The position numbers were made by a program, and so were the translations under genes. A stretch of 6,301 nucleotides of DNA from an uncultured Acidimicrobiales bacterium (GTDB lineage: Bacteria > Actinomycetota > Acidimicrobiia > Acidimicrobiales > Aldehydirespiratoraceae). Shown piece after piece: positions 1-5,269 of this stretch. Position 1 is the stretch's first letter, and each line of letters begins with the position of its first letter. The DNA is taken from positions 1 through 6,301 of the forward strand of contig CALKOE010000269.1 of the NCBI GenBank assembly GCA_938091985.1, given 5' to 3'. Below the pieces are notes generated by a model. That model did not search any database, had not been told where the DNA came from, and saw nothing but the letters and a program-made list of their open reading frames with translations.

Positions 1-1426
1 CCGCATCGCCGCCGGGCTCTTGGCCCGTGGGGTCTCGCTCGGCGACCGCGTGCTCATTCATGCCGACAACTGCCCCGAGATGGTGCTGGCCTGGTACGCC
101 TGCGCTCGTATCGGAGCCGTCGGCGTGACGACCAACACCCGGTCGGTTGCGAACGAAGTGGCGTACTTCGCCGAGCACACGAAAGCCGTCGGCGCGATCA
201 CCCAGCCGCAGTACGCCGAACTCGTGCGGGACGCCGCACCGCAACTCGAGTGGATGATTGTCACCGATGACGACAGCGGCGAGGCGCCGACGGCAGCGGT
301 TCCACCGGAATGCGACCCGTGGAGATCGATTTTCGGTGACGCCGAGTCGGTTCCCGCTCGACCCGCTGACCCGATGCTGCCGGTCGGAGTGATGTTCACG
401 TCGGGAACGACCTCGCTGCCGAAGGCAGTTGTGCACACCCACGCGAACGCGATCTGGACGAGCCGCGTCGGCCCCCGCAACATCGACCTTCGTCCGGGCG
501 ACACCTATCTCATCTATCTGCCGTTCTTCCACGTCAACGCACAGACCTGGTCACTCTGGAGCATCCTCGGGGTCGGGGGCACGATCGTGCTTCAACCCAA
601 ATTCTCCGCGAGTCGCTTCTGGGACGTGGTCACGACCCACTCGGTCACGCACATCTCGTTGATCCCGTTTGTGTTCAAGGCGCTCGCGGGGAAGCCGATG
701 CCCGAGCACACCCTCCGGGTCGGTGTGTTCGGTCTCGTGATGCCGGTCCTCGAGAAGATGCTGAATCTCCGTGTGCTGCCGGCGTATGGCATGACCGAAA
801 CGGTCATCCACGCGATTCACGCACCGCTCCATCATCCGTTCCCCGAGCGGTCGATGGGTTGGCCGACTCCTGGCTACGAAGCGATCGTGGTGGACCCCGA
901 CACCGAAGAGATCTGCGATGTCGAGCAGGTCGGGGAGCTCTGGCTCCGCGGAACTCGCGGCATCCAGCTCTTTCTCGAGTACCTCGACAATCCAGAGGCC
1001 AACGAGAAGGCCTTCACCGATGAAGGCTGGTTCCGTACAGGCGACATGGTGAAGGCCGATGCCAACGGGCAGTTCTTCTATCAGGAGCGCGACAAGGACC
1101 TGCTCAAGGTGGGCGGGGAGAACGTGTCGGCTCGCCAAGTCGAGGACACATGTCGCGCCGTCGGCGGAATCGCCGACATCGCCGTGGTCGGCCGAAGCCA
1201 CGAGATGCTGGACCAGGTGCCCGTCGTCTTCGTGATCAAGGGCGCCGACGCGCCACCGGACGAAGCGGCCCACGGCCAAGCCATGATCGACCGTTGTGCG
1301 GCTGAGCTCGCGGACTTCAAGGTGCCGCGAGCGGTGCACTTCGTGGACGAGTTCCCGCGGGCGACGCTCGACAAGGTCGCCAAGAACAAGCTCCGGGATC
1401 TCGCCGACGAGCTGGCTGGCGACTGA
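1..1426 (+). CDS. Class I adenylate-forming acyl-CoA synthetase (AMP-binding), 5'-truncated by window edge
   Basis: ANL-superfamily ligase, which activates a carboxylic acid with ATP to an acyl-adenylate and transfers it to CoA in the cytoplasm. The reading frame is open from base 2, and its first residues (RIAAGLLARGVSLGDRV) match the N-terminal part of the family, so the true start lies upstream. About 474 residues are visible; roughly 30-60 are probably missing. Visible motifs in order are the phosphate-binding loop FTSGTTSLPKAV (about nt 395-430), YGMTET (about nt 785-802), GWFRTGD (about nt 1025-1045), the hinge region ERDKDLLKVGGENVS (about nt 1085-1130) and the C-terminal DKVAKNKLR, whose first lysine (nt 1373-1375) is the expected catalytic Lys. 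The serine in TSGTTS and the GGENVS segment recall, from memory, the CaiC-like crotonobetaine/carnitine-CoA ligase group, but the substrate cannot be assigned. The gene ends in TGA one base from the convergent DoxX-like gene. Confidence 0.93.
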   Translation, partial: RIAAGLLARGVSLGDRVLIHADNCPEMVLAWYACARIGAVGVTTNTRSVANEVAYFAEHTKAVGAITQPQYAELVRDAAPQLEWMIVTDDDSGEAPTAAVPPECDPWRSIFGDAESVPARPADPMLPVGVMFTSGTTSLPKAVVHTHANAIWTSRVGPRNIDLRPGDTYLIYLPFFHVNAQTWSLWSILGVGGTIVLQPKFSASRFWDVVTTHSVTHISLIPFVFKALAGKPMPEHTLRVGVFGLVMPVLEKMLNLRVLPAYGMTETVIHAIHAPLHHPFPERSMGWPTPGYEAIVVDPDTEEICDVEQVGELWLRGTRGIQLFLEYLDNPEANEKAFTDEGWFRTGDMVKADANGQFFYQERDKDLLKVGGENVSARQVEDTCRAVGGIADIAVVGRSHEMLDQVPVVFVIKGADAPPDEAAHGQAMIDRCAAELADFKVPRAVHFVDEFPRATLDKVAKNKLRDLADELAGD

Positions 1427-1427
1427 G

Positions 1428-1784
1428 CTAGACCGCGGGGAAGTAGCTCAGCGCTCCCACGACGACAACGAAGACGAGCATCACTGCGGCTGGCACTGTG
1501 TTGATGACCGTGTCTCGCGCGCGAACGTGGAAGGCGATGGCGACGAGGAAGTAGACGACCAGCGCCACGATGGTGAGCGCACCGAGAATCGGGACCCACA
1601 GCCCGATGGTCAGGCCGATGGCGCTGTCGAGCTTCACGAACGGGAGGAGTCGCCGAATCCGGGGTGGGCAATCCACCGCGTCGAGAGCGACCTTGATCGG
1701 CGCGATCGGACCGATGCACGCGATCGCGTCGGCGACCTGGAAGACGATCAGGATGATCGCGAGAGCAGGAAGGTCGACGTCCAC
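1428..1784 (-). CDS. DoxX-like family small integral membrane protein
   Basis: The 118-residue product is strongly hydrophobic, with about four predicted membrane segments (residues ~6-28, ~55-75, ~76-88 and ~95-115). The central part, RRLLPFVKLDSAIGLTIGLW followed by VPILG and a hydrophobic stretch ending in HVRARD, has the spacing of DoxX-like proteins: a helix ending in a Leu/Gly-rich turn, then another helix, then a His near the loop. These are small four-helix inner-membrane proteins of poorly defined function; some are linked to redox or sulfur metabolism. The start is GTG at 1784-1782: an in-frame TAG lies four codons upstream, and a weak AGGG sits about 7 bases before the GTG. The gene converges on the acyl-CoA synthetase (one base between stops) and diverges from the aminotransferase. 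It ends in TAG. Confidence 0.8.
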   Translation of the reverse strand: MDVDLPALAIILIVFQVADAIACIGPIAPIKVALDAVDCPPRIRRLLPFVKLDSAIGLTIGLWVPILGALTIVALVVYFLVAIAFHVRARDTVINTVPAAVMLVFVVVVGALSYFPAV

Positions 1785-1837
1785 GTCGGCACCCTAGGAG
1801 GTTGGCGAGGAGCCAAACGAAGTGGCAGGGTCCAGGC
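1785..1837. promoter_or_regulatory. Divergent intergenic spacer with small inverted repeat
   Basis: These 53 bases separate the start codons of the divergent DoxX-like and aminotransferase genes, so they should hold both translation signals and at least part of both promoters. They contain a perfect inverted repeat, TTGGC-gagga-GCCAA (1802-1816), and a CCTAGG palindrome (1793-1798). AGGG at 1827-1830 is a plausible ribosome-binding site 7 bases before the ATG at 1838. I see no convincing -10/-35 pair. An operator role for the repeat is a guess, since five-base half-sites can occur by chance. Confidence 0.35.
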
Positions 1838-2911
1838 ATGACTGGACGTTCTCGCCCCGCGGTCGGCGCACTGCCCGCCTATCGCCCTGGGAAGGCGGCG
1901 GCTCAGGCCGAGGCTGAGCACGGCATATCGAACGCGATCAAGCTCGCCTCCAACGAGACTCCCTGGGGCCCCGTGCCGTCCGTCGCGGCGGCGATCGCCG
2001 AGGCCGCGACCGGCGTGAATCGCTATGCCGACCACCGGGCCACCGCGCTGCGGCGCGCCCTGGCCGGCGACCTGGGTGTCGACGAGGCATCGGTCACGGT
2101 CGGGTGTGGGTCGGCCGGGCTGCTCCAGCAGCTCTGCCTCACCTATGTCGATCCGGGTGATGAGGTTGTCTACCCCTGGCGTTCCTTCGAGGTGTACCCG
2201 GTGTTCACACAATTGGCGGGCGGCACTGCGGTGACGGTGCCACTCATCGATGACGCGTTCGATCTCGACGCGGTGGCAGCCGCGATCACGCCGAGGACCA
2301 AGCTCGTGTTTCTCGCATCTCCCAACAACCCGACGGGAACCGCGGTCAGCGCGCGCGATCTCGCCACGTTCATGGAGTCGGTCGACTCGACGACGTTGGT
2401 CGTGATCGACGAGGCCTACCGGGAGTTCAATGACCCTGCGCTCGGCGATCCGGTCACCGATGTGTTGCCCCATCACGACAATGCCGTGGTCCTGCGGACC
2501 TTCTCGAAGGCGCACGGTCTGGCGGGCTTGCGAGTGGGCTACATGATTGCGCACCCCGAGGTGGTGGCTGCCGTCGACAAGACGCTGCTCCCGTTTGCCG
2601 TCAACGCGATCGCTCAGGCCGCAGCGATCGCAGCGATCGAGGCTGCGGGGGACATCCGCGAGCGCGTCGCGGTGCTCCAGGAGGAGCGAGCGCGAGTCGT
2701 GGCCGCGTTGATCGACGCGGGACATGCCTTCCCTCAGCCTCAGGCCAACTTCGTCTGGCTGCCCTTCGGCGGTCGCACCGATGAGATCCATCTCGGGCTC
2801 GAGCAGCGCGGTGTCGTCACTCGTCCGTTCCCAGGGGAGGGGATCCGCGTCACGATCGGATCGGCCGATGAGAACGACCGGTTCCTCTCCACCCTTGCCG
2901 AGGTGGTCTGA
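1838..2911 (+). CDS. hisC: Histidinol-phosphate / aromatic amino acid aminotransferase (HisC2/Pat type)
   Basis: PLP-dependent class I/II aminotransferase of 357 residues, the normal length for HisC/Pat. It would catalyse reversible amino transfer between glutamate/2-oxoglutarate and imidazole-acetol phosphate or an aromatic 2-oxo acid. Visible signatures are IKLASNETPWGP (residues 34-45), NRYADHRATALR (61-72), SPNNPTGT (161-168, cofactor-binding Asn), IDEAYREF (190-197, Asp191 and Tyr194), TFSKAHGLAGLRVGY (221-235, with the PLP-linking Lys224 and phosphate-contacting Arg232) and GIRVTIG (335-341, substrate-carboxylate Arg337). GCGSAGLLQQ, YPWRSFEVYP and LPFAVNAIAQAAA resemble, from memory, the actinobacterial Pat/HisC2 subgroup rather than histidine-operon HisC. 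Aromatic substrates are therefore as likely as histidinol phosphate, and no other his genes are nearby. ATG 1838 is preferred over an in-frame TTG at 1802, because AGGG lies 7 bases before it and MTGRSRPAVGALPAYRPGK is a family-like N-terminus. The TGA stop lies three bases from the stop of the convergent selenoprotein gene. Confidence 0.92.
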   Translation: MTGRSRPAVGALPAYRPGKAAAQAEAEHGISNAIKLASNETPWGPVPSVAAAIAEAATGVNRYADHRATALRRALAGDLGVDEASVTVGCGSAGLLQQLCLTYVDPGDEVVYPWRSFEVYPVFTQLAGGTAVTVPLIDDAFDLDAVAAAITPRTKLVFLASPNNPTGTAVSARDLATFMESVDSTTLVVIDEAYREFNDPALGDPVTDVLPHHDNAVVLRTFSKAHGLAGLRVGYMIAHPEVVAAVDKTLLPFAVNAIAQAAAIAAIEAAGDIRERVAVLQEERARVVAALIDAGHAFPQPQANFVWLPFGGRTDEIHLGLEQRGVVTRPFPGEGIRVTIGSADENDRFLSTLAEVV

Positions 2912-2914
2912 GGG

Positions 2915-3991
2915 CTATTTCGGCGCGAGGTGGCCGGGAATCTCGATTCCCATCTCGTCGGCGAGCGCCTCGTGCCCGCGATCGACCGGGGCACCTATGG
3001 CATCGAGCGCACGGTTCATCATCGAGAAGTTGCCGGCAACCATGGCTGCTCGATCTGTTGTCTCTTTGCCGACAACACGTTCGAGCTCGGCTCGGGCGGG
3101 CGCGAGTTCGTCTTCGTCGCGCAGCACCACGGCGTCGACAAACGCCATGATCTCCGCACAGTGCGCGACGCCGGTGTCGCCGACACCGTTCACGATCGGC
3201 GCTGGAGTGAGCTCGGAATCAGTGGTGTTGATGCTCGCCCGGAGCATCGCGGTGTGGCCAAGCAGTCAATAGAAACACTCGTTGAGGGCTGAGGTGCGGG
3301 CCGCGACCAACTCGATCTGGGGTCGTGTGAGTCCATCGAGTTCGACCTGCATGTCGAACATCTGATCGAGGGAGAGATACAGCACGGCGTGGACATCCCA
3401 CATCCCGGCCGCCTCGCCTGGAACTGCGCTCAACGACGAAGGAGCGGTTGCCGGCCCGACAGTGGGGGCCCAACCGGTGGTGATGGCAGCGCCATCGGGC
3501 TTCTCGCCCGTCGAGTCGCCGGGGAGGTCATCGGGGAGTGGACGAGGTGTGCGCCCGAGCCCCAGCATGGTCACGTCGAGTGCGAGGAGTCGGCTCACGA
3601 TGCCCACGATCTCGACGTAGGCGAAGTGGTCGAGGCCTTCGAACTCCCAGCGAGCGACGTCGGTGTCGCGGATACCGGCCGCATCGAGCGCCACTCGCCG
3701 AGTGGCTTCCTCGACCGGTGGGGGGAGAACCCCCGAGGGCTCCATACCCGCCGCGGCCCGGCGGGCATCGGTGGCGATCGCTACTCGTTCACCGCCGGTC
3801 CACCAACTTCCGGGGCCGGCGATTCGTTCCCATTCTCGGTCGATGAGCATCTCGACGGCCTCGAGCGGTGCGGGCCCGGGTTCGATGTCGGCCGAAGGTG
3901 CCTCGTCGTCGACCGAGGCGCTCGATTCGTCGATGTTGGCGAGCGTGGGGTCGTCGGTGTTCCCGCGCTTCTTTCGACTGAAGAGACCCAT
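2915..3991 (-). CDS. AhpD-like (carboxymuconolactone decarboxylase fold) protein, probable selenoprotein with in-frame TGA = Sec
   Basis: Read through the TGA at 3268-3266 as selenocysteine, this is one 358-residue protein. Residues ~1-40 are a polar, low-complexity leader (MGLFSRKKRG, then Asp/Glu/Ser/Pro-rich). Residues ~45-150 form a helical region with IAGPGSWWTGGERVAIA and a segment ending in FAYVEIVGIVSRLLALD. A Pro/Gly linker (~150-190) leads to the core, RPQIELVAARTSALNECFY-U-LLGHTAMLR (~223-251). Glu227, Cys239, Sec242 and His246 reproduce the spacing of the AhpD active site (Glu118, Cys130, Cys133, His137 in the mycobacterial enzyme), with Sec at the second, peroxide-facing cysteine. 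The tail continues the fold to NFSMMNRALDAIGAPVD and a TAG stop. AhpD proteins are thiol-dependent peroxidases or adaptors, so a CxxU redox role in the cytoplasm is inferred. ATG 3991 is chosen over GTG 3994 because GGAAGGA lies 7 bases before it. It is last in a minus-strand operon, 39 bases after the FAH gene. The alternatives are a nonsense-mutated pseudogene or a sequencing error. Confidence 0.82.
3230..3248 (-). promoter_or_regulatory. Putative bacterial SECIS hairpin
   Basis: On the minus-strand mRNA, GATGCTC-CGGGC-GAGCATC forms a perfect 7-bp stem with a 5-base loop. The stem starts 17 bases after the TGA and the loop starts 24 bases after it. The loop has G at its second position. As I recall the general bacterial SECIS model, it calls for a short apical hairpin roughly 16-37 bases downstream of the UGA with a G near the start of the loop, and this fits. 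The hairpin lies inside the coding sequence (AMLRASI, residues 248-254), as bacterial SECIS elements do. SelB binding is inferred. Confidence 0.62.
3266..3268 (-). other. In-frame TGA, probable selenocysteine codon (CxxU motif)
   Basis: The minus-strand codon TGA lies between TAT (Tyr) and CTG (Leu) in the AhpD-like gene, giving Asn-Glu-Cys-Phe-Tyr-TGA-Leu-Leu-Gly-His. Family members carry Cys here, and TGA differs from the Cys codon TGC by one base. The next base is C (UGAC), a context considered weak for termination and also found, from memory, at the Sec codon of E. coli fdhF. Four other genes in the window end with TGA, so TGA is a normal stop in this genome. Confidence 0.75.
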
Positions 3992-3998
3992 CACGTCA

Positions 3999-4005
3999 TC
4001 CTTCC
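3999..4005 (-). promoter_or_regulatory. Shine-Dalgarno sequence of the selenoprotein gene (GGAAGGA)
   Basis: GGAAGGA on the minus strand lies 7 bases before ATG 3991 but only 4 bases before the in-frame GTG 3994. The spacing decides the start in favour of the ATG and gives an N-terminus of MGLFSRKKRG. Confidence 0.65.
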
Positions 4006-4017
4006 ACCTGCGGTGGA
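4003..4017 (-). promoter_or_regulatory. Small hairpin overlapping the ribosome-binding site of the selenoprotein gene
   Basis: In the 39-base gap between the FAH stop and the selenoprotein start, the minus-strand RNA reads TCCACC-GCA-GGTGGA, a perfect 6-bp stem with a 3-base loop. Its 3' arm shares three bases with the purine-rich GGAAGGA. No T-run follows, so it is not a convincing terminator. It could modulate ribosome access or protect a processed mRNA end, or be chance. Confidence 0.35.
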
Positions 4018-4030
4018 GACACGGGTGCCA

Positions 4031-4849
4031 TCACGGCAGCCGACACGTGTTGTTGCACGCGCCCAGCTCGGCGATCTCAGTGCGAAGGACCATCCCATCG
4101 GCAAGCCATTCGGGTGGGTTGCGGGCCGCGCCGACGCCGCCCGGTGTGCCGGTCGCGATGATGTCGCCCGGCTCGAGAGTGATGATGGTGCTCAGGTCCG
4201 CCACGATGTCGATGGCGTTGAAGACGAGTTCGCTGGTGTTGCTCGATTGCTTGAGCTCACCGTCGACGCTGGCGGAGATGGCGAGACCCGAGCCGTCGCC
4301 AACCACGTCGGTAGTGACGAGGTCGGGTCCGACCGGAGTCATTCCTTCGAAGGTCTTCCCGGCGAGGAACTGGGTGGTACGGCGCTGGTAGTCGCGGACG
4401 GAGACGTCGTTGAGCACAGTGAACCCGGCGATGGCAGCCATTGCATCAGAGGCTGATGCGTGACGAACCGCGGACCCGATGACGATCGCGAGCTCCGCCT
4501 CCCAATCGATGTGTGTGGAGGTCTCGACGGCCGGCAGCGTGATGTCGTCGTGGGCACCGATCAGCGCTTCGCGGAACTTTGCGAAGTAGGTGGGTGCCGG
4601 CGGAACCTCTCGGCCCATCTCCTCGATGTGGTCCCGATAGTTCACGCCGACACACACGATCTTGCCCGGAGCCGTCACGAGCGGGGCCCGCTGAGCGTCA
4701 TGGGCCGCAACCGTCGGGCCGTCGGCGTGGCGGTCGACGCCTGACCGCAAGATGTCGCCGACGTCGGTGCCGTCGAGGAGTACCAGTAGGTCGCCTTCGA
4801 CTCGGGCGGCTTGGGTTCGGCCCTCGTGGCGGATCGTGGTCAGTCGCAT
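4031..4849 (-). CDS. Fumarylacetoacetate hydrolase (FAH) family protein
   Basis: A 272-residue, complete member of the FAH superfamily. These are cytoplasmic Mg2+/Mn2+-dependent enzymes that hydrolyse, decarboxylate or isomerise diketo or 2-oxo acids, often at the end of aromatic or amino-acid degradation. A variable N-terminal ~60 residues precedes the catalytic domain. There KIVCVGVNYRDHIEEMG (63-79) is the entry strand and His loop, IDWEAELAIVIG (114-125) supplies metal ligands Glu117 and Glu119, and LNDVSVRDYQRR (146-157) supplies Asp148. GKTFEGMTPVGP (164-175) carries the conserved Lys165, and LEPGDIIATGTPGGVG (225-240) is the hallmark C-terminal motif. All key residues appear intact. 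Substrate is undetermined; such proteins are often over-annotated as HHDD isomerase or acylpyruvase. The ATG is nine bases after the stop of the ParB-like gene and has no Shine-Dalgarno (pyrimidine-rich CCTCCCC precedes it), suggesting translational coupling or reinitiation. It ends in TGA. Confidence 0.92.
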   Translation of the reverse strand: MRLTTIRHEGRTQAARVEGDLLVLLDGTDVGDILRSGVDRHADGPTVAAHDAQRAPLVTAPGKIVCVGVNYRDHIEEMGREVPPAPTYFAKFREALIGAHDDITLPAVETSTHIDWEAELAIVIGSAVRHASASDAMAAIAGFTVLNDVSVRDYQRRTTQFLAGKTFEGMTPVGPDLVTTDVVGDGSGLAISASVDGELKQSSNTSELVFNAIDIVADLSTIITLEPGDIIATGTPGGVGAARNPPEWLADGMVLRTEIAELGACNNTCRLP

Positions 4850-4858
4850 GAGGGGAGG

Positions 4859-5269
4859 CTAACGGTCGTGGTAGTCGAGGTCGGATGCTGCCTGGACGTT
4901 GCGGTGATCGGGTTCGGGCTCGTCGACGAACCGTCGTGCCGCCACGGTCGAGCGACCCTCCATGAGCGCCTTCGCTATCCGGTGCATCCCATCCATCACT
5001 CGGCCGTCGGCACCCAGGATGATCGGGTAGCCGAGGTCGGCGTCGCGTATCAGCTGGGCGTGTTCGATCACGGCCCGCACTGTCGCCGGAGGGTCCTGCG
5101 GATGGAACCAGTGGATCGTGTCGATCTCCGGAATCGAATCGATCGGTACTTCTTCGACCGGGAGTTCGGCGCTCAGCTCGATCAATCGGTACACGTCCCA
5201 GGCTTTGCGGCCGTGCTCATCAGGCATGAAGTGGTACTGCTGACGAAGGCCCGCGAGCGGGTCGCTCAT
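4859..5269 (-). CDS. ParB/sulfiredoxin-fold small protein of unknown function
   Basis: The 136-residue soluble protein carries a ParB-N/Srx-like core. VEEVPIDSIPEID (38-50) resembles the opening strand of ParB-like domains, where residues are listed before a position-setting helix. HWFHPQDPP (53-61) and the helix VRAVIEHAQLIRDADL (64-79) follow, then YPIILGADGRVMDGMHRIAKA (81-101), with DGMHR in the place of the ParB box II/sulfiredoxin phosphate-binding loop. Many bacteria have stand-alone proteins of this kind, annotated as hypothetical or ParB-like. They lack the DNA-binding helix-turn-helix and long C-terminus of true partition ParB, and this one does too. Its ATG overlaps the TGA of the LemA-like gene (ATGA), with GGAG 7 bases before the start, so translation is probably coupled. 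It ends in TAG nine bases before the FAH start. No specific role can be assigned. Confidence 0.78.
   Translation of the reverse strand: MSDPLAGLRQQYHFMPDEHGRKAWDVYRLIELSAELPVEEVPIDSIPEIDTIHWFHPQDPPATVRAVIEHAQLIRDADLGYPIILGADGRVMDGMHRIAKALMEGRSTVAARRFVDEPEPDHRNVQAASDLDYHDR

Noticed and set aside
551..1339. 262-codon minus-strand ORF inside the acyl-CoA synthetase
   Set aside because: It is opposite a gene with a full set of ANL motifs; its His/Arg/Asp-rich translation is an antisense artefact.
1802..1837. TTG start for the aminotransferase adding 12 residues
   Set aside because: GGAGG directly abuts the TTG with no spacing, whereas ATG 1838 has AGGG at 7 bases and a family-like N-terminus.
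1748..2791. 347-codon minus-strand ORF
   Set aside because: It lies antisense to the aminotransferase, whose frame has all catalytic motifs. Its translation is Arg/Gly/His-rich without family resemblance, typical of antisense frames in high-GC DNA.
2915..3247. An independent 110-codon gene starting at the ATG at 3247
   Set aside because: It is in the same frame as the upstream ORF and begins inside the AhpD active-site region, after the redox cysteine position. It has no ribosome-binding site, and its start lies in the SECIS-like stem. It is the C-terminal part of the selenoprotein.
3266..3268. Genome-wide reassignment of TGA to an amino acid
   Set aside because: Four other genes in the window (ending at 1426, 2911, 4031 and 5266) use TGA as their natural stop at the expected family length.
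3389..4456. 355-codon plus-strand ORF
   Set aside because: It is antisense to the selenoprotein and FAH genes, crosses their boundary and shows no recognisable domain.
4859..5269. Sulfiredoxin partner for a peroxiredoxin-like selenoprotein
   Set aside because: The fold is similar, but the sulfiredoxin catalytic Cys of the GCHR loop is Met here (DGMHR), so sulfinic-acid reductase activity is not supported.
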